DNA from: Verrucomicrobiia bacterium
Lineage (GTDB): Bacteria; Verrucomicrobiota; Verrucomicrobiia; Verrucomicrobiales; Akkermansiaceae
Direction: 5' to 3'
NCBI GenBank assembly: GCA_947460915.1
Contig: CANHKJ010000012.1
Span: 1 to 23,997 of the forward strand
DNA length: 23,997 nt
Position numbers and translations under genes: made by a program. Position 1 is the stretch's first letter. Each line of letters opens with the position of its first letter. Below are positions 17,515 through 23,997 of this stretch, piece by piece. The notes beneath the pieces are model-generated. The model was given only the letters and a program-made list of their open reading frames with translations. It was not told the DNA's origin and did no database searches.

Positions 17515-18042
17515 ATGAAATACTTCGTAATTCCCCTCCTCCTATTGAGCATGGTTCTTGCTGACCCGCCACAGGCCACGCTAGATGCTTTAGAAGTGCC
17601 CGATAAAATTGATATTCCTATCGCCAAGAAAACTCTTGGGCATAAGGATTTCCCGGAAGATTTATGGAAGGAACTACTCAATCTAGACTGGGGGAAATCG
17701 GATGGCAAACTTCCTGATCAAGTGGATTGTCAGATGCTTGATCTCAACTCAGATCAATCATTGGAATATCTGGTGAATTCCCGTGCTGGTGGCTCCAGTG
17801 GCACTCTTTGGTATATCTTCTCAAAGAGGCAAGGAGTATGGAAAATGGTGGGCGAATGTCAGAATTACTCGATCGTCAAAAAACAGAACGGCTGGCATGG
17901 CATTGTTCATACCAGTCGAGGAGGAGGCGAACATTATACGAAGATTTTTCAAAGCTTTTCCATCGAAAAAGATGAGTATGTTACTACCGAGTTGCATCGG
18001 ATCTACGATGGCAAAATTACAGTAGAAAAGCCAAAACAATGA
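17515..18042 (+). CDS. Small secreted protein of unknown function
   Basis: This is a 175-residue protein. A signal peptide (MKYFVIPLLLLSMVLA-D) is followed by a soluble domain without strong family signature. The segment CQMLDLNSDQSLEYLV (about 75-90) has the DxNxDxxxEYLV form common in proteins that report on external values and in calcium-binding loops. The middle is Gly/Ser-rich (NSRAGGSSGTLWYIF), and the second half alternates beta-type residues. It is the only plus-strand gene between 15899 and the right edge. It converges on the DUF2141 gene with 12 bases between stops. No Shine-Dalgarno sequence. Real-gene confidence rests on the signal peptide and the intact frame. Confidence 0.7.
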   Translation: MKYFVIPLLLLSMVLADPPQATLDALEVPDKIDIPIAKKTLGHKDFPEDLWKELLNLDWGKSDGKLPDQVDCQMLDLNSDQSLEYLVNSRAGGSSGTLWYIFSKRQGVWKMVGECQNYSIVKKQNGWHGIVHTSRGGGEHYTKIFQSFSIEKDEYVTTELHRIYDGKITVEKPKQ

Positions 18043-18054
18043 CTGGCTACATTC

Positions 18055-18468
18055 TCACCAATACTTCAACGCGATGGTTTTTTTCTCATCGTCTTTGATT
18101 TCGATCACCGCTTCCTGGAATTTCGGCGCGCGATTTCCTAACGGCTTACCAGTCATACCAACGCCCTCCTGCGGAATTCCCAACAGATTTTTCCGCAATT
18201 TACCATCGCCATCTTCATCGTGGAGAACGGTCAGCGCCACCTTTCCCGCAGGCACATTTTTGATGGTCAGCGTGACCGTGCCCTTCTGCGCATTCACCTG
18301 TGCTTGGGCAAAAGCCTGATTGACACGATCTGGAAAGCCTTGATCTTGCGTAAATGCCAGCGCAGCAATTTTGCCATTGTCATTGCGAATCCCCGTCACC
18401 GTGATCGTAAGATCAGCCGCTTGAGAAATCAGTGGAAATAAGGCAAATAGGAAGGCAAAACGTTTCAT
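18055..18468 (-). CDS. Secreted DUF2141-family protein
   Basis: This is a 137-residue protein with a signal peptide (MKRFAFLFALFPLISQA-A). Its compact beta domain matches DUF2141: LTITVTGIRNDNGKIAALAF at the start, VPAGKVALTVLHDEDGDGKL in the middle, a PQEGVG segment and a KPLGNRAPKFQEA segment near the end. The HDEDGDGKL stretch resembles a calcium-binding loop. Family members are small periplasmic or extracellular proteins with no assigned biochemical function. Upstream lies the orphan 60-bp repeat and then the 629-residue gene. Confidence 0.85.
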   Translation of the reverse strand: MKRFAFLFALFPLISQAADLTITVTGIRNDNGKIAALAFTQDQGFPDRVNQAFAQAQVNAQKGTVTLTIKNVPAGKVALTVLHDEDGDGKLRKNLLGIPQEGVGMTGKPLGNRAPKFQEAVIEIKDDEKKTIALKYW

Positions 18469-18532
18469 GATTCAATAAGGAAGCGTTTCTCACCGCAGGA
18501 CTTTTCTTTCTTTTGCGCGATCATGAGAAAAA

Positions 18533-18592
18533 TCACCGCGCTGGCTGGAGGGAAATGTTCTTGGCTTGGTTTTCACCTACGGGAACATTGCA
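18533..18592 (-). pseudogene. Orphan copy of the 3' end of the 746-residue gene (60-bp direct repeat, copy A)
   Basis: These 60 bases match 20580-20639 at 58 positions (differences: T/A in CTGGCTGG versus CTGGCAGG, and G/C in AAATGTTC versus AAATCTTC). Read on the minus strand they spell CNVPVGENQAKNISLQPAR-stop, against CNVPVGENQAKKISLLPAR-stop in the intact gene, so the copy is a relic of that gene's tail in the same orientation. Five further bases (AATCA, minus strand) match if a 2-base gap is allowed. It begins 4 bases after the stop of the 629-residue gene. It is therefore either an insertion scar or the remnant of a tandem duplicate. Confidence 0.93.
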
Positions 18593-18596
18593 TGAT

Positions 18597-20486
18597 TCAC
18601 AATTTCATCGCCTGAATGCCATCTTTCAATAGCCTTGCTTTTACCTTGGATCGAAGCTCTTCCCATCGTTTTGCAGTCCATGTGGAATCGGGTGAATCAA
18701 GAGGTGAAATATCAAGAATGGACGCGATCTGCATGGCTGAAAAATCCCGCACAGTAATTTTCGGAAATGTAAATGCCGCACAAGGTCCATCAAACTTTTT
18801 GGCATTAATTTCATCATCTCGCAGAGTTGTATCATCAAGAAATGCCGCCAAAAACGCAAGCCTACGTGCTTGTAGGCGATCTTGCAAATAACTGTAACTG
18901 AATGGGTTCATCCACTCCAAGCGCAAGCCAACTTTCGCCCTCCGAGCTGCGCGGAAAAACTCCTGCCAAACTTCATCATCATCAATTGCCAATACCAAGT
19001 GACTAACATAGCCAACGGCCGAACCACAGTAGGGATCCTCGGTATCCTTTGGCAGAGATCGAACAATGGCCAATGCAGGAGCTTTGGCAGCCTCATGATT
19101 GATGAGAGCAATGGTTCGTGTTGCAACGGCCCGGCATGAGATTCCACCTTTTTTTGCTAAGGTTAGAAGTAATTCCGTTTTGCTCTCAGTTGATAATGCA
19201 GAGCGGAAAATCGCACTCGCCAATCCCCTACATTCCGAATGGAGCATTGCCTCCCTCTGGAATTTCTCAACTAAGCCGACCAATTGATCGGGGAATTTTT
19301 TCGCAATGACACTCAAGGCGCCGTCTCGGTAGTCAAATTTTCCTTTTTCGTCTCTATGCCAAACCTGAGATAAATAATAATTTTTTTCTCCCAGTGCTTG
19401 CGACTTTTGCCAAGCCTTGGCAAATTTCCCGCCATCTGGCCCATCGTTTCGTAAGACAAGTTTTTGAGCATCTGGCAAAAGCTCAGACAAAAGATCATGT
19501 GCAAGATCACCCAACGGCCTCGTCGACACATATTGGCTCATCATCGTATCATAGCCCATTCTCGTCAGACGTTGGTCGTTTTGTAAGAGTAGCAATTCTG
19601 GAATCACCTCAAATCCACGCTCAATGAGTTTTTGCGGTATTGATTCTTCATCTCGAACAGCGTCTTTATCTCCTTTCATGCCCCACTCGACCAACATAGC
19701 CTCTACTGAACCTGCCACTGCTGGCTTTGCGTTAGCCGTCATTTGCACTGCCACCAGCAAAGTCTTGCGTCGATCATCAACGAGACTAGGTATCTCTTTC
19801 AATAATGCGACCATTTTTCTTGCGATGGACGCGATGTCTGAACCTGGTTCTTGAATTTCCCATTCCAAATGTTCGAACAAAATCGCACCGAACAAAATCG
19901 AGGGACTTGCCTTGCCCTTCCGATCTCGCATGCCTGATAAGACGAATGAAAATCTCTCGTTTTTTGTGAATTTATCCCACAGTGCGTCAGCACGCTCTCT
20001 GTCTCCGCGATGAGCGCATTGAATTGCGACGACAAATGTCGATCCCTCATTAAAATCAACAACATATCCGCCGATTTTCAAAGGAGGTTCCGTTAGTGAA
20101 AATTCTCGATGCAACGGCTCACGCTGCTCACGCAATATCAAGCTCTCTTTATTGAGGCCCACCAATACCCGTAAAGATTGATCTTCGCGTTGCCCTAACA
20201 CCCAACCGGGATGGTATTCCGCTGGATCATGCGGATGCGAGCGATTGCCAACAACCCGCCATGATTCGGAATGAATGAGCGCTAAACGAGCAGATGGATC
20301 GGGAAAAGTCATCTCGTAACGTTTGCCCATCGCGATGAGTGAATCCCATTCTGGTCGCATCACCTCTTGGCTTGATGCTTGGCTGCAAAAGATTGCCCCG
20401 CCAAAGAACATCATCCATGTCGAAATGAACTTTCCCCCTAACAGATGTAATCCGCAGAACGTTGCAAATTGACAAATTGAGTTCAT
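18597..20486 (-). CDS. Large secreted protein of unknown function, bracketed by a 60-bp direct repeat
   Basis: This is a 629-residue protein that I cannot assign to a family. A hydrophobic N-terminus (about 20-38, STWMMFFGGAIFCSQASS) suggests a signal peptide. A shorter start at M25 or M26 would give a more usual length, so the start is uncertain. After a beta-rich part (about 60-150, LRVLVGLNKESL, PPLKIGGYVVDFNEGSTFVVAIQ), most of the protein is helical with HEAT-like or TPR-like character (for example SKTELLLTLAKKGGISCRAVATRTIALINHEAAKA). No catalytic motif is evident. Direct repeats of a neighbouring gene's 3' end lie on both sides (18533-18592 and 20580-20639), so the gene may have arrived as a cassette. 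The 93-bp leader (20487-20579) shows no clear promoter. Confidence 0.75.
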   Translation of the reverse strand: MNSICQFATFCGLHLLGGKFISTWMMFFGGAIFCSQASSQEVMRPEWDSLIAMGKRYEMTFPDPSARLALIHSESWRVVGNRSHPHDPAEYHPGWVLGQREDQSLRVLVGLNKESLILREQREPLHREFSLTEPPLKIGGYVVDFNEGSTFVVAIQCAHRGDRERADALWDKFTKNERFSFVLSGMRDRKGKASPSILFGAILFEHLEWEIQEPGSDIASIARKMVALLKEIPSLVDDRRKTLLVAVQMTANAKPAVAGSVEAMLVEWGMKGDKDAVRDEESIPQKLIERGFEVIPELLLLQNDQRLTRMGYDTMMSQYVSTRPLGDLAHDLLSELLPDAQKLVLRNDGPDGGKFAKAWQKSQALGEKNYYLSQVWHRDEKGKFDYRDGALSVIAKKFPDQLVGLVEKFQREAMLHSECRGLASAIFRSALSTESKTELLLTLAKKGGISCRAVATRTIALINHEAAKAPALAIVRSLPKDTEDPYCGSAVGYVSHLVLAIDDDEVWQEFFRAARRAKVGLRLEWMNPFSYSYLQDRLQARRLAFLAAFLDDTTLRDDEINAKKFDGPCAAFTFPKITVRDFSAMQIASILDISPLDSPDSTWTAKRWEELRSKVKARLLKDGIQAMKL

Positions 20487-20579
20487 GATGATGCATTGGG
20501 GAATAGAAAGTATTTCACCTAGAAGAATAACGATGAACTATCGGGGATCTTAGAACCATTCCATCCAATTTTAGCCATC

Positions 20580-20639
20580 TCACCGCGCTGGCAGGAGGGA
20601 AATCTTCTTGGCTTGGTTTTCACCTACGGGAACATTGCA
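20580..20639. repeat. 60-bp direct repeat, copy B, at the 3' end of the 746-residue gene
   Basis: This is the in-gene copy of the repeat whose partner is 18533-18592 (58/60 identity, same orientation). It encodes the last 19 residues and stop codon of the 746-residue protein. The two copies start 2,047 bp apart, and the segment between them holds a single gene. Confidence 0.93.
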
Positions 20640-22820
20640 AGTGATTTGCCATTGTTTTGTGGCGGGATTCCAGACGGTTTGCCATTGGGATATGGTTTTT
20701 TCATCGACGGTGAGGCGATGGCCGTTGGGAGTGGTGAGACCGGTAAAGGTGACGGGGCAATGAGCGAGGCCACCCTTGATTTGGATGGTGGCTTGTTGTT
20801 TCTCATCGACCGCGACGACGACGGGATAGTTGTGCAGGATCTTGCCTGTGCTTGCGGTAGGTTGGAGGTGATTGCCTTTGGCTTCGCGATGCACGGCTTG
20901 CCACGAGTTCGGTGATTGCTCAAGGGCTTGTCGCAATGCGGCATCCGGTCCGTAGTAACTGGCGGGATCAGCGGGGAAGACGACGATTTCGATCTCGGCT
21001 TCCACGAAGTCGCCGGGCAGCAGTTCTTTCACATCGGGTGGCGCGGCGAGTTCGACGGCGGTGCGGTGATTGCCTTTGCCCCATTCGTTGCAAAATGTTG
21101 CAAGGTGCGGCGCGGCAGGTTTGCCTCCTAAAACAGCCCGCCAGGAACGTATGATCATGCCGCGCGTAGCATTGGCATGGCCTTCGGTGATGGCTGCTTC
21201 TTCGATGCCATGCACAGAAACCCACGCGGCCTCGCCGGTCAGTGGCACTGCTTGGCGATCATAGACATCGGCGGCACGAGCAGGTTGCCACGCGTCTCGC
21301 AAACCATTGTGATCCCCCACCGCGATGCTTCTCGCGGGCACGCAGTTGTAGTAATCGGCGCCGAGTTGCATGAAGGCAAGTCGCTGCCAGCGCATTGGCT
21401 TTTTGACATCGTAGCGCAGTTTCACAAAGGTGCGCAGATGATCATTGGCTGCCGGAACCGAGACGTCCATGCGCGCAGAAATTTCACCGCCTCGACTTTC
21501 TTCGGAGTAACTCACCTCGGTCAAACATGGCCCGTGTGCTCGATAGTCAGTGCGTGTTCCCGTCATGGTCTGATAACTTCCGTTAGAATCTTTCCACATC
21601 AGAAAATCGCCACCGCCACAGTTGTCGGCCCAGCCCCAACGTTTGCTGTTAGGCTTTCGCGACAAGGTCATCAGGGGACGAACATCGGTGATGAAACAAC
21701 GACGCTGCACGCGTCCTGGCTCGAAGCAAATGCTCTCACCGAAGCTACCGACAGCCGCTTGATCCCAAAATTGATTGTGTCCCCAACCAATTAGACACAG
21801 CTGAGCATGAGAGGCGGCACAAATGCCGCCGTAACGCGCATAGACGATTTGAAAAAAGAATTCGCGTTTCGATTTGGCAGGAAGATGCACCATCGAGAAT
21901 CCATGAAACCATTGGCCATCATGCAATACGCGACCTTTTTCGGGGCGGGAATGCCAGTTTTTCGAAAGCTGCACGGGAATGCCTGTCGGGGTGCCATCGG
22001 CATCACACAGCATCGGCGTGAAACCTGTGATCGGCATGTGGCCATGCTGGGTGAACATCAATCGCGCTACCGTGGGAGAATCGGTATCATTGCGCAAGGT
22101 CACACGCCAGCGATCGATGCGATCCAAGTGTTCTTCCGGATAATAGGTTCCCTGCGCATTGCTCCAGTGTTTTTCTGGTAAGGCGAGTCGGTGACAGCCT
22201 AACGATTCGTCACGCGTCACCGGAAGTTCAGATTCAACGATCGCTTGATCTGTTAGATTCTCGATGGGCAGTAAGCACGATTTTTTTCCTTCGCTCTGCT
22301 CTTGGCCATAACGCAAGCTTAGCATTACATCAGCCTCGCTCTCTAACCGAAACGACAAACGGTTCGGCCATGCAGTGATTTCTAATCGGCACATTCCTGG
22401 CCACTCTTGTCCTTTGTCGTCGGCGAATTTCAGCCCTTCGATCACCACGCGTTGGAAAAATTTGCCACTCTCGACAAATCGGACTGCTTGGAGAAATTCA
22501 TCGCTTGCCTGCGCATGACCGATGCAATCGAATCGTCGATCGCCATCGATCAACGTACATTCCCATTCTCCGCTCGCGAGACGCACGAGTTTTGTATCGA
22601 ACAGCAGCGTGTTTTTTCCATATACTAAACGTAAGATCTCAGCCTTGGGTTTTTCCTGTACGCTCATGATCTGCGGCGGGCCATCGGTCCATGAGAGCTG
22701 CGTAAAGTCGTCGTGACGCGGCATCCATTCTTCGGGGGCTGCGATCACAGAACTTGTTAAAGCAAGCAGGCAACAAGCAGCGGAGAAAAGTGATTGCGTG
22801 GATGACTTAATTTTCCTCAT
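20580..22820 (-). CDS. Large secreted protein of unknown function, overlapping tadA
   Basis: This is a 746-residue protein. The start is ATG 22820, which gives a clean signal peptide (MRKIKSSTQSLFSAACCLLALTSSVIAA). The frame stays open a further 116 codons upstream, but that part lies antiphase inside tadA and is not believed. The mature protein is rich in aromatic residues and looks mostly beta-stranded. Examples are LEITAWPNRLSFRLESEADVM, DRWRVTLRNDTDSPTVARLM and, near the end, ATIQIKGGLAHCPVTFTGL, an immunoglobulin-like stretch. The middle has GRVLHDGQWFHGFSMVHLP and CLIGWGHNQFWDQA. This resembles sugar-acting or sugar-binding beta-sandwich proteins of Planctomycetes and Verrucomicrobia, but no family or active site can be named. 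It overlaps the end of tadA by 14 bp, which suggests coupled translation. Confidence 0.8.
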   Translation of the reverse strand: MRKIKSSTQSLFSAACCLLALTSSVIAAPEEWMPRHDDFTQLSWTDGPPQIMSVQEKPKAEILRLVYGKNTLLFDTKLVRLASGEWECTLIDGDRRFDCIGHAQASDEFLQAVRFVESGKFFQRVVIEGLKFADDKGQEWPGMCRLEITAWPNRLSFRLESEADVMLSLRYGQEQSEGKKSCLLPIENLTDQAIVESELPVTRDESLGCHRLALPEKHWSNAQGTYYPEEHLDRIDRWRVTLRNDTDSPTVARLMFTQHGHMPITGFTPMLCDADGTPTGIPVQLSKNWHSRPEKGRVLHDGQWFHGFSMVHLPAKSKREFFFQIVYARYGGICAASHAQLCLIGWGHNQFWDQAAVGSFGESICFEPGRVQRRCFITDVRPLMTLSRKPNSKRWGWADNCGGGDFLMWKDSNGSYQTMTGTRTDYRAHGPCLTEVSYSEESRGGEISARMDVSVPAANDHLRTFVKLRYDVKKPMRWQRLAFMQLGADYYNCVPARSIAVGDHNGLRDAWQPARAADVYDRQAVPLTGEAAWVSVHGIEEAAITEGHANATRGMIIRSWRAVLGGKPAAPHLATFCNEWGKGNHRTAVELAAPPDVKELLPGDFVEAEIEIVVFPADPASYYGPDAALRQALEQSPNSWQAVHREAKGNHLQPTASTGKILHNYPVVVAVDEKQQATIQIKGGLAHCPVTFTGLTTPNGHRLTVDEKTISQWQTVWNPATKQWQITCNVPVGENQAKKISLLPAR

Positions 22821-23337
22821 CAAAACGATACTCTCGCCGGGCTCTGAGTTCTTTCTTTTTTTCACGAGCTTCGCGGAAAAAGTTTTGGATGATGTGTAGG
22901 CATTCGTCGCCGAGCACGTTCGAACTGATTTCACAGGCGTGATTGAGTGGTGGATTCGATTGCAATAAATTGATCCAACCACCGCAGGCACCGGCTTTGG
23001 CATCGGGGCAACCGAAGACGACGCGGGTGGGGCGGCAGTGGACGATGGCTCCAGCGCACATTGGGCATGGTTCTTTGGTGACGTAAAGGGTGCAACCTTC
23101 GAGTCGCCAATCACCAATCGCACTCTGGGCGGCGGTGAGGCACAGCATTTCGGCGTGGGCCGTGGCATCCTTGAGAGTCTCGACTTGGTTCCACGCGCGG
23201 GAAATGATTTTTCCTTCGTGCACCATCACGGCACCGACCGGCACTTCATCAGCGGCAAGGGCTTTGTAGGCCTCGCGCAGAGCTTGACGCATGAAGTACT
23301 CGTCGCTTTGCAGGTCGATGAAGGATGGTTCTTCCAT
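22807..23337 (-). CDS. tadA: tRNA-specific adenosine deaminase
   Basis: This 176-residue zinc enzyme converts A34 to inosine in tRNA-Arg(ACG), which lets it read CGU, CGC and CGA. The deaminase core is intact: VPVGAVMV (32-39), H61-A-E63 (TAHAEM, with E63 as proton shuttle) and P90-C-P-M-C94 (zinc ligands C91 and C94). It is followed by VVFGCPDAKAGACGGWINLL. The C-terminal helix is basic (REAREKKKELRARREYRF), slightly longer than in most family members. ATG 23337 fits the conserved start. The last 14 bp overlap the next gene. Guanine-type deaminases share the fold, but the tRNA-deaminase pattern fits best. Confidence 0.93.
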   Translation of the reverse strand: MEEPSFIDLQSDEYFMRQALREAYKALAADEVPVGAVMVHEGKIISRAWNQVETLKDATAHAEMLCLTAAQSAIGDWRLEGCTLYVTKEPCPMCAGAIVHCRPTRVVFGCPDAKAGACGGWINLLQSNPPLNHACEISSNVLGDECLHIIQNFFREAREKKKELRARREYRFDEEN

Positions 23338-23343
23338 AGGATC

Positions 23344-23436
23344 AAGACGCCAGACTTTCAGACATAAGATATAAGACTTGAATGAAAGGCGTCTTTCTCA
23401 CCACTGATCACTGCTCACTGATCACTCAACACTTTT
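23344..23436. repeat. Inverted repeat and degenerate heptamer arrays between icd and tadA
   Basis: Three structures fill the 100-bp gap. AAGACGC (23344-23350) pairs with GCGTCTT (23389-23395), and inside it CTTTCA (23355-23360) pairs with TGAAAG (23383-23388). Within the loop lie AGACATA, AGATATA and AGACTTG in phase every 7 bases (23360-23380). To the right, CACTGAT, CACTGCT, CACTGAT, CACTCAA and CACTTTT follow in strict 7-base steps (23402-23436), ending just before the icd stop. No T-tract follows the stem on the icd-sense strand, so it is not a classical terminator. Confidence 0.7.
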
Positions 23437-23437
23437 A

Positions 23438-23997
23438 TTACATGTGTTGGATGATGTTTTCGCCGAACTCGGAGCACTTGAGTTGGGTGGCACCTTCCAT
23501 CAGGCGAGCGAAGTCATAGGTCACGTTTTTCGAACCGATGGCACCGTTGAGGCCTTTGATGATGAGGTCAGCGGCTTCGTTCCAGCCCATGTAGCGGAAC
23601 ATCATTTCGCCAGAGAGCACGACGGAACCAGGATTGACTTGGTCTTTGTCAGCATACTTCGGTGCGGTGCCGTGGGTGGCTTCGAAAATCGCGTGGCCGG
23701 TGATGTAGTTGATGTTGCCACCAGGTGCGATGCCGATGCCGCCAACTTGTGCGGCGAGAGCGTCGGAGAGGTAGTCGCCGTTGAGGTTGAGCGTCGCGAT
23801 GACGTCGAAATCGGTTGGGCGTGTCAGCACTTGTTGCAAGGTGATGTCAGCGATCGCGTCTTTGATAACGATTCCTGCACCGGGTTTGCCCTCGGGGATC
23901 ACACACCATGGGCCGCCGTCGATTTCGACAGCGCCGAATTCATTTTTCGCACACTCATAACCCCAGTCACGGAAAGCACCTTCGGTGTATTTCATGA
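23438..23997 (-). CDS. icd: NADP-dependent isocitrate dehydrogenase, C-terminal part (5' end outside window)
   Basis: The frame runs from the right edge to the stop at 23438 and covers about the last 186 residues of a protein usually near 416. The ATG at 23995 is internal: it matches the MKFTEGAF segment of E. coli Icd. Landmarks are NLNGDYLSDALAAQVGG with the metal-binding aspartates, then ATHGTAPKYADKDQVNPGS. There the Lys-Tyr pair (K344 and Y345 in E. coli) marks NADP rather than NAD use, and the C-terminus is KCSEFGENIIQHM. It catalyses oxidative decarboxylation of isocitrate to 2-oxoglutarate in the TCA cycle. The gap to tadA holds heptamer repeats. Confidence 0.97.
   Translation of the reverse strand, partial: MKYTEGAFRDWGYECAKNEFGAVEIDGGPWCVIPEGKPGAGIVIKDAIADITLQQVLTRPTDFDVIATLNLNGDYLSDALAAQVGGIGIAPGGNINYITGHAIFEATHGTAPKYADKDQVNPGSVVLSGEMMFRYMGWNEAADLIIKGLNGAIGSKNVTYDFARLMEGATQLKCSEFGENIIQHM

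Noticed and set aside
22821..23168. 116-codon N-terminal extension of the 746-residue protein
   Set aside because: It lies in another frame of tadA, whose motifs are intact, and would bury the signal peptide that begins at ATG 22820.

Overview
The window reads as a chromosomal segment of a Gram-negative bacterium, most likely of the Verrucomicrobiota (PVC group). The grounds are: an outer-membrane beta-barrel plus Wza/Wzc-type export genes; a secreted FAD oxidoreductase with an N-terminal beta-sandwich, a type frequent in Planctomycetes and Verrucomicrobia; a glycoside hydrolase family 30 enzyme; several secreted proteins of unknown function; and start codons that almost all lack a Shine-Dalgarno sequence. 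The assignment comes from family knowledge and is not proven. Most genes lie on the minus strand; only three (13892-15898 and 17515-18042) lie on the plus strand.

Left part (1-8100, all minus, so transcription runs right to left): two related small secreted Ala/Pro-rich proteins (7561-8100 and 6587-7156) flank a tRNA-Gly(TCC). Next comes an outer-membrane beta-barrel protein (5299-6531) closed by a strong terminator. A promoter at about 5155-5183 then leads into a likely operon of a Wzc-type polysaccharide copolymerase/tyrosine kinase, a short Wza-type SLBB export protein and a PDZ-domain protein. A tail-specific (Prc/S41) protease runs off the left edge. The inferred theme is surface polysaccharide export and envelope maintenance; no glycosyltransferase or polymerase is in view.

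Middle (8290-13739, minus): a NIF3/YbgI metal protein directly follows alaS, and a secreted FAD-dependent oxidoreductase lies upstream of alaS. A divergent pair of plus-strand genes (13892-15898) encodes a STAS anti-sigma-factor antagonist and a membrane-anchored GAF plus SpoIIE/RsbU phosphatase, two thirds of a partner-switching circuit.

Right part (15920-23997): a GH30 hydrolase, a small secreted protein on the plus strand, a DUF2141 protein, a 629-residue secreted protein of unknown function, a 746-residue secreted protein of unknown function that overlaps tadA, then tadA and the 3' part of NADP-isocitrate dehydrogenase.

The most unusual observations are: (i) a 60-bp direct repeat (58/60 identical) that brackets the 629-residue gene, one copy being the true 3' end of the 746-residue gene and the other an orphan copy of that tail, like the scar of an insertion at a gene's 3' end; (ii) two paralogous secreted proteins sharing a C-terminal motif QPPVVxxNPATNNxRP; (iii) a (GGGGGTT)6 heptamer array ending four bases before the start codon of one of them; (iv) a second, degenerate heptamer-periodic stretch between icd and tadA; (v) the near absence of Shine-Dalgarno sequences. 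No CRISPR array, transposase, integrase or phage gene was seen. No stretch above 300 bases lacks a gene.
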